Assembly (NCBI GenBank): GCA_910591455.2
Contig: OU342824.1
Span: 2,947,001 to 3,011,000 of the forward strand
Direction: 5' to 3'
DNA length: 64,000 bases
Source: Pholis gunnellus
Lineage: Eukaryota > Chordata > Actinopteri > Perciformes > Pholidae
In this document: positions 40,479-52,633 of the stretch, piece by piece
How positions within the stretch are numbered: the stretch's first letter is position 1
Layout: each line of letters begins with the position of its first letter
Program-made: the position numbers and the translations under genes
Notes under the pieces: model-generated
What the model was told of the DNA's origin: nothing
The model's database searches: none
What the model saw: only the letters and a program-made list of their open reading frames with translations

Positions 40479-43400
40479 CTGAAGGGAAGGGCAAACGCCT
40501 CGTTAATCACGGTACCGGAAACAACTCCAGCAACGGAAACTCCTTTGCAGGATCTCTAGCCGACACTAACCTGCTGCTTCGGGGCTGCGGCTGCACACTG
40601 TAGACACGGCCTCCACTCTGAACTCTGGGCCTGTCGCACACAAACAGCAGCTTAGGAGTGAAGTCTGGATATTTCTAGATTTTACTTTGAAATATGTGAA
40701 ACTACTCAAGAAGAAAAAGAAAAAGGCGTTTGTTGCAGCAGTTGACAGTTTACTGCAATTAACGATTGCAGTAAAAGAAAATAGGTATATTAAAAATAAA
40801 AGTGGTTTCTCTATGAACTACGTAACAGGAACTATGCATGACTAATATGTATTTAATAAACTTGTTTTTAGTTTTTTTCAAATCTCACATATCCTTTTGA
40901 AGTACTCAAAATTACCCCTAGGGGTCCTAGTACCCCCATTTGAGAAACTCTGCACTATAATGTGTCTCAATCCGCTGCTGAAAATAGTCCCCAGCACATG
41001 CACACAATATGGTTTTAGTTTGTTTTTTTAACTTAAAGATAAATTTGTTCACGTGAGCTTTCTGAACTTCTATGACAACATTTGAATGCAGCAGAAGTAG
41101 AGATTGACATCAGCTGTTTGCCGTGGACGGAGCAGAGTGATGCTGTTGGTGCTTACGTGAGTGGCGGCGAGCCGCTCCACCACCTCCAGCCGGTCCATCA
41201 CGCTCCTCATGTCCTCTCTGAGCCTCCGTAGAGCCAGGATGATCTGCTGCTGGAGCTGGACGTCGTGCAGCCTCTCGACCCCGCCCTCTGAACCGTCCCC
41301 TCCTCCTCGGCCGGCCCCTCCGCCACCGCCGGGGCCCCCCCACCTCGGACTGCCCTGAGGAACACCACCTACAGACATAACGGTGCATACAGTCTCAGTC
41401 ACAACAGTGAGGCCTGCAGTAATGCTAAAAGGTTATTATAATATAAATAACCATGTAAATAATGGTTATGTAGGATTTGATTTTTATTTCATATTGGAAA
41501 TTCCATTCAATGCCCCTTTTTAAAGTTCCAGCCAATCCCTTTAAAGGGACAGTTCACCCCAAACACACACGTTTCCTACCTCGCCTGTAGTACCATTCAT
41601 CTAGATAGTGTTGGCGATATCGGCCGTAGAGAAGTCTCTAATATAATGGGACTATATGGTACTCGGCTTGCGGTGCTCAAAGCGCCAAAAAAGTATATTT
41701 AAAAACTCTACAGCAGCGTCCCTGAAGAGACCATGACCCGGTTCCTGAAGGTAGTCCACACACCTTGTTGCGAGTCGTTTCATGTATGAATCTCCAAAGC
41801 TAGGCGACTAGCACCAAAACAATCTAGACTGATGAGCAGCACTTCTGGCAAGAGGAAAAGATGTGTCCTTCTGATTTGGGAGTTAACTGTCCCTTTAAAC
41901 TCAACAACCAGAACTAGTTTAACAAGGCTGCCTTAGAGTTATCCATGATTGAACCTGTCCCGTGTTGGAGCAGCTTACGTTCTCTCCAGTTGTGGTGGGA
42001 ACCTTCCCGCCCAGTGTCTCGACCCCTCCTGTTGTGACCGGGACCCTTTCCGTCCTCCGCCCCCTCTCCACCTTCACCTGCTCCGACCTGCCGCACCCCC
42101 ACACCGCCCTCCAGCTGGTGGCTCTGAACGGGAGCCGGCTCCAGGGACGGGTGGCCGTTGTGGAACCCGTTGGTCTTGACGAAAGGAATCTGCGATTGAA
42201 AGACAGCCTTTGAAATGGTTGAATAGATATTTGAAATGTCGTGTTCCTTCTCACGGGGCAGTTGGCTGGACTTGGTCTGTGTGTTGGGGGATGCGAGTCG
42301 TACCTTGACGTTGCCGAGTTGCTCAACCGAATCCACGGAGTCGCAGAAGATCTCGCTCTCTGAGTCACTGGTCAACACCAAACCCTCACACACACCAGTG
42401 TCTACAGGAGCACAAGTATTTTGTATACAGGAGGCCGATTAGTATTTTACCCAACCCGACACCAAGTCAGTTTCATTCCCTTTTTGGAGTTTTTTACTTT
42501 TTCCTGGTTTACATTTTAGCATTTTGAAAGAAGGACATTGATCTGTTTTTGAGTTGGACAAAGCTTGTGGTTCTTTATTCGAGACGGGTTGTTTTCTTAA
42601 TAAATCATGTTTAAGCTAACAAAATAAAAGGGACAGTTCTCCTCCAAAATAAAATAAAATAGAATCCATATCTCTCCTTTAACCTGTAGTGCTATTTATC
42701 TATCCAGATGCTTTTGGTGTGTGTTGCCTAGTTTAGGAGACGCTGTAGAGACGTCTGCCCTCTCTCTAATATAAAGGGGTTAGATTTTACTCGGCTTGTG
42801 GTGCTCAAAGCACCAAAACATACGTTTCCAGAAATGGCGATCCGGTCACACAGACCTGGTAGTGAGCAGTTTCACACCAAACTTGAAGGTTCCTCTTTCC
42901 TTTGGTGGGATCACGAGGATTTAAACCCGGACTTATTTTCAGTTCCTCTCTGAACCAGGTCTTAGAGCCACAGTAGCCCTTTGAACTTAAGCTAGGCTTA
43001 AAAGTGAAACCTATTGTCATGAACCCAATATAGATATAGATCACACAGAGCAGAGGCAGGTAGGACAGAGTAGCTGTCCAGTCAGTCGACTGTTCGCCGT
43101 CTCTCACTTCAAACCGAAATCAAAATCTTGTCACGTTGCCTCCAGCTGTTTATAGATTATCATAACCTATATTATGATGATTTTGTCAGGCGACGTTGTG
43201 ACCCTTACCAGATGTTGGCTGTGGTGCAGTTTTGCTCGCCACTTAAAGAGGGCGTAGAAGAAGATTGAGGTGTTTCACTGAGGCAGGAGTAGACTGCTCA
43301 GTGAGAGTTGAGTCTGTTCTAGTGATAGGGGGGGGGGGGGGGGGGGGGGGGGGTCGAGCTCCATCCATTACGTACCGTTAGGGATGGTGTTGCCAGTGAG

Positions 43401-46400
43401 GTCTACGACCTCAGACGGGTTCAGCTCCTGATGTGGATCAGCAGCGCCCTGCTCCTGCTCCTGCTCCTGCTCCTCCCCCTCCTCTGCTGCCCTGTCAGCC
43501 CACTCACTGTGTTTACCATCTACAGGGTGACAATGTGAAAACCATGATCAACAGTCCACATGGAGCACAGGTCCGTTCATATCCTACGCTTAACAACGCT
43601 TACCATTCAATATATTGAAAGACTGTAGATGTGCAATTGTTATATACATAGAAAACTATAATATAACATAAAACCTGCTATCAGAACAGTATTTATCACA
43701 GTCCGTGTAACATCTTAGCACTACTTTAACATTTGTCCAAAAGTGCTTGCAGGGTGTAATGTAAACAGTATGTATCCAAACAGACTTTGTTATTTCAGGT
43801 TCAGGGTCACTGACCGTCGAGTGCGAGCAGAGACTCTGGAGGCCGCGGCATGTCATCGATCACCAGGTAGAGCGGCTCGAAGTGGTGGAAGAGCGAGGCC
43901 GTTTTCTCGTTCATGGGCATGGCGTCGACCACCTGCAGTGAGAGGAAACGTTATTCATCACTGGAGTCTAATTACACGTCGCTGTGTTCATCTGCTGTGT
44001 TCATGCCTCACATCAAGGTGTAGGAGAGGTTTATTATGCAGTCTTTACATGAGCTCATGGTGTTGTATTGAAACAGGTGCGTCGTGTACCTCCTGTGCCA
44101 CTTTCTTCATCTCGTCCACGTATGCTGCCATGGCGCTCTCGCTGCTCATCTCTCCCAGGCGTCTCCAGGCGTCCCTGACACGTTCACAGGAACCACCGGT
44201 CAACAAACAGTCGGCTGTTACACGTCATCCCATAAACTACAATACCTCTGACCACAAAGTCTTCTGTACTCCTGTGCTATGCTGTGGGAATTCTTAATTA
44301 ATGTATTTCAAGATTTGATTAGCAGTTTCATTCTTCAGTGTCAATTGACCCTTTGCTAAGCCCCGCCCCCTGGTGCTACTCCATCAAGCTGTCAGCGCTA
44401 CCACGGAGCCCACACTGTCACTAACTGCAGAAAGAAATATTATCTAAATCTAAATATTATCTAACCTTCAGACAGAAAGCTTTACAATGTGCGTTTGAAA
44501 GATATAGCCAGGATTTCAAACTACCTCAGTAGTGAAATCAGGTTAAACAGATAACGATAGAAGCTAAAGCTACAGATCAGTGTGAAAGTGAACCACCTCA
44601 TCACCTGGAGATCCAGACAGACGACGATGAAATGAAGGAACACTGTTCCTGTAAAGACGGGAAGGTCTTTATTCACTGTTAGTCATTAAAAAGCTAATGC
44701 AGCATGTGTATACATTCAATATACCTTCAGTAGCTAGCATAGCATAGAAGTGCTAACGCTAGTAACGATGTGCTAACGCACTCTGCTAATGTTAGCTCCA
44801 CAGGTTTTTACGTAGTTTTTACGTCGTTACAACATCACTATTACACAACGTTTAACCATGACGAGCTCCAAATCCACTAAACCAGAGAAACATAGAAGAA
44901 CACCTGTCAATGGAGCAGAGCCAGATACAAAGAATGTAATTACATCAAGTTATTATTCCTTTTAATGCCGATATTTTAAAAACACATGACTGTACATGCC
45001 AGTACACAGCGACAGGACTACTAACACATAACAGGCAGTACTGAGAGTACCTTCACCTTCCTCTAGCTGTCAGACAGCCCTTTCCTACCTGACAGTGAAA
45101 CTAACCTATGCTCTCCCCAAAGCCACAAGACTCCATTAACAAAAAACAAAACAACCCAGAATAGATTAGTTTCACATTCAAAACACTCCACGGCTCCATC
45201 CCAATCTCCACATCACAGACTGTGAGGTTTGTCGAGTGTCTGAGGACTCTCGCAGACATTTTGAGCCCGTTATGAGCACTTTTCATACAGCTGCATTTCT
45301 GCAGACTTTGCCTCAGGGAATTACCCACAATTCATAGCAGTTTGACGATAAGGGTTACCAGTGGAAGCCGGAGACGTAAAAATAATGTAAATAAAGAGGA
45401 CGGCACATGGGTGTTGAGCCTGGAATATTACATTTACATAAACATTAAGGATGAAAGATGGAACATAAAAACACAGAGATGATGAATCCAAGCAGAGACC
45501 ATTTCTCACAGATATAGTCGTCAAACATTTCATTTTGTTATTAAAGCTATTTGGACAAAAACGAGTAAATAGATATTTGACAAATAACTCATCTCGTAAA
45601 TCTTTCAAAATAAAGAAATATAAAAGAAATACCCACAACTGTACATAGCATGACGTTTTATATGTCGCAGCAAAGTACTGTCCCATTCGTATTCACACCA
45701 TTTCAAGCCTCTGTAGCCTCTCACACTCAGACATTTAACAGGTGAGTTCAGATAAGTCCCGGAGGGTTCAGGGTTCAAGGCTTTAGGAGGACTTTGGGTT
45801 TGGATCCAAGTACCTTATACAACCCCACTTCAAAACCCAGACCTGTCCCTTTAAGGATTTGTCTCGCACCTTCTTAATCTGTTAGAAGTGAAGTGAACTG
45901 ACAGGATGTGTTAGCGACCATCAAGCTCAACTGACCCCACGTTAGCCTCAGAGTTAAGCCATGTGCCCGGTCAAGATCTCTTTAAGCAAGACACTGATCC
46001 TCTCTCCATCGACATAACGTGCAACGCAACCTCTCTGCTGCTGCTCCTGATAGAGAACTAGAAGGAGACGAGGTGTGGAGACATATACCTAACAAGACAA
46101 ACTACCCAACCCACAGAGAACCTCACACCAAACTCCACCCAACAAATGTGTCATCATGCCCACTGGCCAGATTAATAATGAAAAATAAAATGAAAAAGAT
46201 TTGAAACAGAGATATGATTTAGAGTATGAACTGCATGGCATTATGAAAAATAAGCTGACTCTTGATGACAATGACACACAAGCCTCGTGCACAAACACGC
46301 ACGCACACGCACGCGCACACACACACACATACCATTTGTAGCGACCCACTGGGTCCCAGAAGCCGGGTCGCGGCACTGAACAAGGTCCACACATGGCCTG

Positions 46401-46913
46401 TTTGTACAGACTGTAGAAACGCAGCATGACCTCGTAGGACGGTCGGTAGGAACCTGCAGGGTAACAGACCATTATGAGCTTTGTCTGCTTATTGCTCCAT
46501 TTAGCGGGACAAAGGGAAAGCATAAAAGGAGAGCAGTCTAGAATTACAGAAGGTCAGAGGGGACTTCACGCTGTACTCAGACATTTCAGTTAATGTGTCT
46601 TGCTCACATATTAAAAGCAATATAGCTGACGATATAAATCAACAAATGCAATTAACATTTTGTCAACTTCAAAGTAGTTGTTGCAATGAAATGTGCTGAA
46701 CACCAAACTCCATTGAAAAAGACTAATGTTTAGTGTGGCCTTCTTATTGGCATCAGTACACAGTAACAAATCATGAGGAGCCATGACATGCATGTAATAA
46801 TAATAGTATGATGTGACATTTTGAAAGTTCTGCTTGTTGAGATGAGCATACAGGAGATAATGCATAGGACTTACATTAAGCCTCCTGTTTGTATTAAATG
46901 GCGTTTGGTTTTA

Positions 46914-46946
<33 letters not shown>

Positions 46947-47155
46947 TACAGCTCAGCATAGTGTAGGTAAACCCCACAATAACAAAGATGAATGAGCCAT
47001 TGCTACAGTGTAGTCACAACAAACACACGGTATGTGAAATAATGATGATGATAAGGCTACATACCATTTTGGGGGAGGTTATGGATGACGTCCACAGCGG
47101 CCTGAAACCGTCTCTGGTGATCAACCACGGGCTCTGCCATCGCCAGGACTGGCAT
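40350..47155 (-). CDS. acbd4: acbd4: tail-anchored acyl-CoA-binding domain protein (joined exons)
   Basis: Ten minus-strand exons, each listed separately, encode 406 residues from the ATG at 47140 (an in-frame ATG at 47155 would add five). The ACB domain covers about 4-95, with all four ligand residues of ACBP (Tyr28, Lys32, Lys54, Tyr73) present as Y39, K43, K65 and Y84. An FFAT-like motif lies at about 192-206 (TSDSESEIFCDSVDS), a coiled coil at about 315-355 and a C-terminal membrane anchor at about 377-395 with a basic tail. The family binds long-chain acyl-CoA; ACBD4 and ACBD5 link peroxisomes to the ER through VAP proteins. SYRPSYEVMLRFYS, HFEPLYLVIDDMPRPPE and LFLLWPF fit ACBD4 better than ACBD5. 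Confidence 0.93.
40571..40597 (-). CDS. acbd4: acbd4 candidate 27-nt microexon
   Basis: Between gtctacag and gttagt on the minus strand, nine codons (CAAAAPKQQ) fit phase 0 to 0 between the coiled coil and the anchor. The polypyrimidine tract is weak, and skipping it also keeps the frame. Confidence 0.4.
41157..41368 (-). CDS. acbd4: acbd4 exon 8: Gly-rich stretch and coiled coil
   Basis: Acceptor gtctgtag, donor ccactcac|gtaagc, phase 1 to 0. It encodes a Gly-rich run and then VERLHDVQLQQQIILALRRL and REDMRSVMDRLEVVERLAAT, a heptad-like helix conserved in ACBD4/5. Confidence 0.92.
41538..41900. mobile_element. Small DNA-transposon-like repeat, family E copy 1
   Basis: It opens with ctttaaagggacagttcacc and ends with gttaactgtccctttaaact, an inverted terminal repeat. 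Internal blocks ctgtagtaccattcatct, ctcggcttgcggtgctcaaa and agcgccaaaa are those of a very common teleost repeat. It lies in the intron between acbd4 exons 7 and 8. Confidence 0.7.
41979..42189 (-). CDS. acbd4: acbd4 exon 7
   Basis: Acceptor caatcgcag, donor gagaac|gtaagc, phase 0 to 1. It encodes IPFVKTNGFHNGHPSLEPAP and a Gly/Glu-rich, then Arg-rich linker ending NRRGRDTGREGSHHNWRE. The phase 1 end requires the 41368 acceptor of exon 8, not the later cag at 41351. Confidence 0.88.
42304..42401 (-). CDS. acbd4: acbd4 exon 6: FFAT-like motif
   Basis: Acceptor ctcctgtag, donor gtcaag|gtacga, phase 1 to 0. It encodes DTGVCEGLVLTSDSESEIFC then DSVDSVEQLGNVK. The acidic/Ser tract followed by EIFCDS corresponds to the VAP-binding FFAT-like region of ACBD4/5 (EVFCDSLEQL, EVYCDSMEQF). 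Confidence 0.92.
42626..42870. repeat. Repeat family E, copy 2 (partial)
   Basis: The blocks aaagggacagttctcc, cctgtagtgctatttatct, ctcggcttgtggtgctcaaa and gtgagcagtttca follow family E order. The right terminus is missing. Confidence 0.65.
43328..43353. repeat. G26 homopolymer
   Basis: Twenty-six consecutive G on the plus strand, hence C26 in the acbd4 pre-mRNA starting 23 nt past the exon 5 donor. Length is likely uncertain in any assembly. Confidence 0.9.
43376..43519 (-). CDS. acbd4: acbd4 exon 5: Glu/Gln-rich linker
   Basis: Acceptor accctgtag, donor ctaacg|gtacgt, phase 1 to 1. It encodes DGKHSEWADRAAEEGEEQEQ and, further on, NPSEVVDLTGNTIPN. The EQ repeat comes from a ctcctg hexamer tract (about 43453-43482). 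Confidence 0.88.
43815..43932 (-). CDS. acbd4: acbd4 exon 4
   Basis: Acceptor cactgcag, donor cgacg|gtcagt, phase 0 to 1. It encodes VVDAMPMNEKTASLFHHFEP then LYLVIDDMPRPPESLLALD, the ACBD4 signature after the ACB domain. Confidence 0.94.
44090..44174 (-). CDS. acbd4: acbd4 exon 3: end of ACB domain
   Basis: Acceptor acgtgtcag, donor aggag|gtacac, phase 2 to 0. It encodes DAWRRLGEMSSESAMAAYVD then EMKKVAQE, including ligand residue Y84. Confidence 0.95.
44175..46332 (-). other. acbd4 intron 2
   Basis: No exon is seen on either strand. It contains a small tttaagcaagacactgatcc fragment (about 45981-46000) reminiscent of the SINE body near 770 and a CA run at 46309-46330. Confidence 0.5.
46333..46453 (-). 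CDS. acbd4: acbd4 exon 2: ACB core
   Basis: Acceptor ccctgcag, donor aaatg|gtatgt, phase 1 to 2. It encodes SYRPSYEVMLRFYSLYKQAM and CGPCSVPRPGFWDPVGRYK, carrying ligand residues Y39, K43 and K65. Confidence 0.97.
47065..47155 (-). CDS. acbd4: acbd4 exon 1: start codon
   Basis: ATG at 47140 gives MAEPVVDHQRRFQAAVDVIH then NLPQNG, with donor aatg|gtatgt. An upstream in-frame ATG at 47155 adds MPVLA. The 47140 start resembles other family members better, but both are open. Confidence 0.9.
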
Positions 47156-49521
47156 GACACTAACTCGTTTAATCTAACGGAAGGGACGAGTGCTACTGGA
47201 GCCGAGAGAGAACACGCACACGCAACCGGAAACGTCCGTTAGGAGAGTGGAATCAAACACCAACATTGACAGTTAGCTTACACGACACACATTTTTGACA
47301 TACGCCAGAATGCAACACCGAGCACAGTTTACTCCATTTATGTAACGCATGTCTGAATTTAAACATGCACATAACGTTATCATACACGTGATATTCTGCT
47401 GCACGCTTATGCCGAGAAACAACAGGATTAGCGTTACTTAAATGCAGGTTTGGTTGGATAAGACCAAACAAGAATGCAGAGTGCAGCAAATGAGAGTTGA
47501 CGTTAGATAAGTTAGCTTGCTCAGCTAACTTAGTTATAGCTAACCGAGGTACGGACCCGGGCCGGTGTAGCTTAGCCACAGTAGCGTTAGTTAGCTTGTT
47601 AACTTCTCTTACGTCAGTTGCTGTGTGCCCTGTCACTGGCACACTTGTAGTTGGTCTGTATCAGACAGACTCTGAGTGAATGGTGGTCTCGGCTCTGTTT
47701 GGGTTTACTTCCTTTGACGGTAAACATTGCATGACGAAACTGCCCATGGACCTACCTGGGTTGGACAGACCAGGGACAGACAGACCAACCATCTCCGGCC
47801 ACTGTAACGCACAGAGATGAGTTCCGTGTCAAATCATGTGACCCACGTTTGACCACGCCCACTTGTACATTTAAAGTGGCACCCCTAAATATAAATGTAC
47901 ATTTATGAATACTAATTGTAATAATACTCATATACAATGATAATACTAAATACATTTAAATCGACAGAGCAGCACGTGACACACAAAGCAGGGCGGAAAA
48001 AGTATTCTGATCTTTTACTAAAATAAAAGCACTAATACCACACTGTGAAAATCCACTGCTAGTAAAAGAACCTCGCAAGAACTAGTCGTTATGCAGATGT
48101 TTTTGGATTAATATTACCAGTGTATTGATGTGCAGGTGGCATTTTATTGCTGCAGATTATGGTCATGGTAATTCTAACTACTTAGTTGTTGGGTATTTTA
48201 ATCTACAGCAACGCATCATATTCAATAAAATCAGTTTGTAGCGTCGCTGTCCTGTGAGAAGCCCCGTGTCTTTGAACATTTTGTGGCGATGCATTTCTGA
48301 GGTAATCCAGTGTGTTTCAAATAGTTTATTCATTTTAAGAATTGGGAGATGTTTCTAAACCCGCAAAAGAACACTTCGTCCGTCAGTTTGTCAGGAAATT
48401 TCTGAATTACCAAATTTAGAGATGTGGATTTCACTGGACAGGAAGGTAGCAACCAACAATTGCTATTTCAAAAGTTTTTGTACGATGTCAGACAAATGTA
48501 ATAGTGTAAAAAGTTCAATATCTGATACAATGGAAATACTCAAGTGCATCGAACTAGTATTGGAATTGTCGTTATCATTGTTTAAAAACTATAATCTGAC
48601 TGTAATAATGCCAGTGCAATTTAATAAATGGCTCCGATAGCAGCACAGAAGCTGGACCTGCGTCAGTTAAACTGGAGACAATTCATTAAAGATGCCTCTG
48701 CAGTCAGCGTATTACTGCTCACACTGCACGCGGGCCGATTTGTGCATAAATCATTACGCGGCAACCATCGCCCCAATTACAGCGGACAGAGGGAGAGGAT
48801 CAGCTGTTTCCAGTTATCATCAGTCATACTAGTGATGTGGATCAAATGAGAGACCAGCGGACCGAGAAGAGGCTATTTCACCTTGGACACATTGAGCGTC
48901 TCTCCTCGGTTTAGAATCCGTTTAGAATGCCATCAAGCTGCCACAGACACACAACACAAAAACCGGAAGTGCTAATAGTTTTGCCGTCAAAACAAAAGCA
49001 TAACAAATTGCTACATTGGTGACAATGACCTGCTTTAATATGATTGACGCAACAGAACATGAATGGAATCAAGACAGTGGAAAGAAAGTGAAAACGTTTT
49101 TTTAACTATGCTAATGTAAGCTGTGTGTAAATCTGTCGATTGATTGTTTAATTAAATAAGGCACCAGAAATCGTAACCCTGACAAGACCTCGACGGCTCT
49201 TATTTTGAAAGTCCCCCTTAGGAAGCCATTGTCTGTTGTGGTGTACTTGATGCCTGTCTGGTACATACAGCTCTATGTTTATAAATCCATCTCAGTGACA
49301 TCAGCAGGGTGAAAGGTTTGGCCAGACTCCTCCAGGATAAAAGCATGAGGTGCAGCGCGCGGACCGACTTGGAGGTTCTCGTGTCTTCCTCCTGCGGGGT
49401 CTCCGTACAGCCGAACCAATAGACCGCTTATCTCGCAGCCCGAGGAACAACAGGGGGGGGAAAGGCTGTGGAAGGAAGGGAGAGGGAGGCAGAGCGAAAT
49501 CAAGCGCAGCTTCCTTGCGGT
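47156..49521. promoter_or_regulatory. Head-to-head intergenic region, acbd4/plcd3
   Basis: The two start codons point away from each other across about 2.4 kb. CpG-richer DNA flanks both ends (about 47140-47260 and 49340-49620). A CCAAT box sits at 49416-49420 about 100 bases before the plcd3 ATG, and an E-box-like gcacgtgac is at about 47972. No coding exon was found. A shared promoter is unlikely at this distance, but shared enhancers are possible. Confidence 0.5.
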
Positions 49522-49612
49522 ATGTTGGGCAACAGAAAGAAAGCGGCCCCGGCGGTGAAGAACGGAGCCGGGACGTCCGAGTCAAAGGCCATCGATCCTC
49601 TGAGGAGTCTGG
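49522..49612 (+). CDS. plcd3: plcd3 exon 1: start codon
   Basis: ATG in a CpG-rich stretch. It encodes MLGNRKKAAPAVKNGAGTSE then SKAIDPLRSL, donor ctgg|gtgagt, phase 1 end. Confidence 0.88.
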
Positions 49613-52590
49613 GTGAGTGTTTGTGTTACAGATGTTGTTACAGATGCTCCCCCTCCCCTCCTCTCTGACATACTCATACTGATACACTGTCGCCACAGTG
49701 GACCGTTATCGCCCCCCCCCCCCCCCCCCTCTCTAATAAGCGGAATAAATACAAGGAATAAACCTCAGTAAAAAACAAGCATGTTACCGTATTTCTTCTC
49801 AAAACATTAATTATCATGTAATTAATTACATTTGTTTTAAAAACAGTGATTTCATCTTCAATATTTTTTTTCATTTTATTTGTGTCCTCAGTACAAACGT
49901 AGGTTGAGACTAGAAGGTTCCATAATGGAAATAGAGAGTAAATGTTATTCAAACTTGGATGTTTTGTTTTTTGTATTTCTGTGTCCAGTCTTCCTTCGAA
50001 ATTAGTGAAAGAGTGAATAACAGTTTGTTTTGTTTCCTCTGATCAACATCCATAGATACATTTAAAATGATATAGGAAAAAAAAGCAAATCTTCACATTA
50101 CAGAAGCTGAAACTATGTGAATAATTGGCCTTTTTGTTTAATGAATGACTAAAAAATTCAATAAAATGATTTAAAAAAATGGACACAGACTAATTGTTAG
50201 CACAAGTAAACATAGTGTCTGTAAACTGGGGAAATTGCATTGAAGATTGATTTCATGACATTAGAGCTCATGTCTGAGAATACTTGTGTTGTTTTTTTAC
50301 AGCATGTAGTGTGCTGCGTTGGGAAAAGTAAACATTTACCAGCTGGTTAATCACATTTTCTCCCCAACCAGAGGACGTATTTAGGGTAACAGGTTTCCAG
50401 GTTCCACTGCTGTCCTCCTCAGTCTCCTTGAGTCGTGGTCAGTATGTTAACTCACCGTGCAGCTGTGGCCGTGTCGTCACTTACTCTGCTGCCCTGATTT
50501 AGCTACATGCAATACAGTGTTATACAATGTTTTCTCCTAAGTATATCATCTTTAATCCAAGGTTATGTAGAGCAGAACATACTAACAAAAAAGCGGAAGT
50601 TATTATCTCCGCCAGGAGAATCACGCCATTTCTCGTGTGCATGCGTCCATGCGCCTGTGACTTGAGTGTGCACCTCTGCGTCTGTCCACCTCTAATCTCG
50701 CATTCTGCTGCAGCGAGCTGCATTATTATTTTGGGTCCCCAGTTACGGCTGCATGCTCAGTGACCTCTCGTGGTTATTATTTCTCTGTAGGGTCCTTTCC
50801 ATAATGTTGTCGTCACTTTTGATAAACAATTAAGTGGACGCACAGTGACGGTGAGGGGTTGCCCCGAGCGATCGCATTACAGCCCGTTTATAGACAGCGC
50901 TCTTGTTCAATACTGTAACAATTTCACCAATTGTTGTCCAGGTTGAAAAATACCAAAATTACCCTTTAATGTCTCAATTTGTCTTAATCCTAAAGTGCCA
51001 ATTTGCAGTTTGATTGTGACTATTTTATCCTAAAGTCATTGTCCCCAATGAAAGCAATGTGCTCTATGGATTATCTGACTGGAAAGAGTTTAAAGTGTGA
51101 ACTTAAAATTGTTCAAGCGTCACAAATTGTGAAAACTTTTTTTTCCTTCTTTTTTTGTAATTTGGGTGAACTGACCTTCTAGCTAACTTTAAATGAAGAC
51201 ATGGACCATGTTGCTCTGGTCAGAGGGGCTAAGCTGTATGTTGTACTGCGTGCTCCCAGCTGTGATCCTAAATAAACCCGCCATAGTTTGGCCTGTCTGT
51301 CTGCACTACACCAGCAGCAGCAGCCCCGCTGAGCTCCTAAATGTCAGAGAGAAGCCTGTTAATACTGGTAGTGCAGAAGAGCAGCAGCATCTACAAATAT
51401 AGACCATCTCACTACTGCCTCACTGCCCACTGGCCTCCACTAACATGTGTGGGCTGCTGCATCTAGCTGTGCTTTACCGACACATGTGTATTTGTTTGTT
51501 ATGCGGGTATTGTTTCATTATGTTTCAATGCGACTTTCATTTAAAGCTGCTATGCCGAACGTTTGGCGTCGCCTGTGGACAAACGCGGTAGTGTCTCCGA
51601 GCACCAGAGTCCTTTTAGAAAACCTCTCATTGTACTGCGGCAGGGTCTGACAGTCTCCCCACTCAGTATTGGGCCTGGTTCTCCCTGTGTCTCCCTTCCC
51701 TCCAGCGAGCAGCAATATGGCGTGAGCCTCCAGGAGCGTGGTGTTGACTCCCAGCGGAGCGAAGCTTAGCTTCTGGCCGGAAGGGAAGCAGAGCCGGATC
51801 TTGGGTCTGTCCGTGGTGGGCTGGTCGCTGCAGGAGGCCCCTCTGGAGTCTGCCGTAAATTGTTTGGTCTGATTTTGCGGGAAATCAGAGCTGATTACAA
51901 GCATTGAGAATAACCATATAGAAAAGGCCAATCTTCTCTCTGATGGTCTCATCTGCTTCTGTGGGTCATACAGAGGCATCAGTATTACATTGAGTCTTCA
52001 TGACCAGTTAAAAGTTCCTCACAGGGACTTTAGGACAAGAAATTGCTCCCGTAGCTGCGCCTACGGTGTAGGAATGTGATAGAATCTGAATTGTAAGTCG
52101 CTTTGGATAAAAGCGTCTGCTAAATGACTGTAATGTAATGTAATGTAATGTAATGAATTTCAGGAACATTTTGTCAGTAGTTTTCCACTGCTGGCTGGCA
52201 AAAAGGCCAATGTGTACCCAACTGACTTCAGGTTCAGTTGGATACACATGAGAAATCACATTATTAGCCAACTGTTTGTTTGTGTGTATTGGTGCAGCGC
52301 AATGGTGTGTGTGAGTCTTGTGTGTGCGTGGCCTTTATCTCAAAACGCTCTCGATAGAGTAAATATCACTACATTGTGGACACGCCAGTGCAGCAGTTGT
52401 TGTTGCAGTTACAATTCGGTGTCATTGGTCAAAACCACACAAATTCATCACACCTGCTGAGGAAACAAGCTTCTGTGGTGGTGGGTACCTGACGTTTTGA
52501 CGTCAGTCACTTCAAAGGGGCCGACTGAATTTCACCCACCGCTGCAGTAATGCTCTCCTCATTTACAGTAGCTCTGTGCTGTACACAGAG

Positions 52591-52633
<43 letters not shown>

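Noticed and set aside
41340..41351. Alternative acbd4 exon 8 acceptor at ttcctcag
   Set aside because: Exon 7 ends in phase 1 and needs the gtctgtag acceptor at 41368; the later site would shift the coiled-coil frame.
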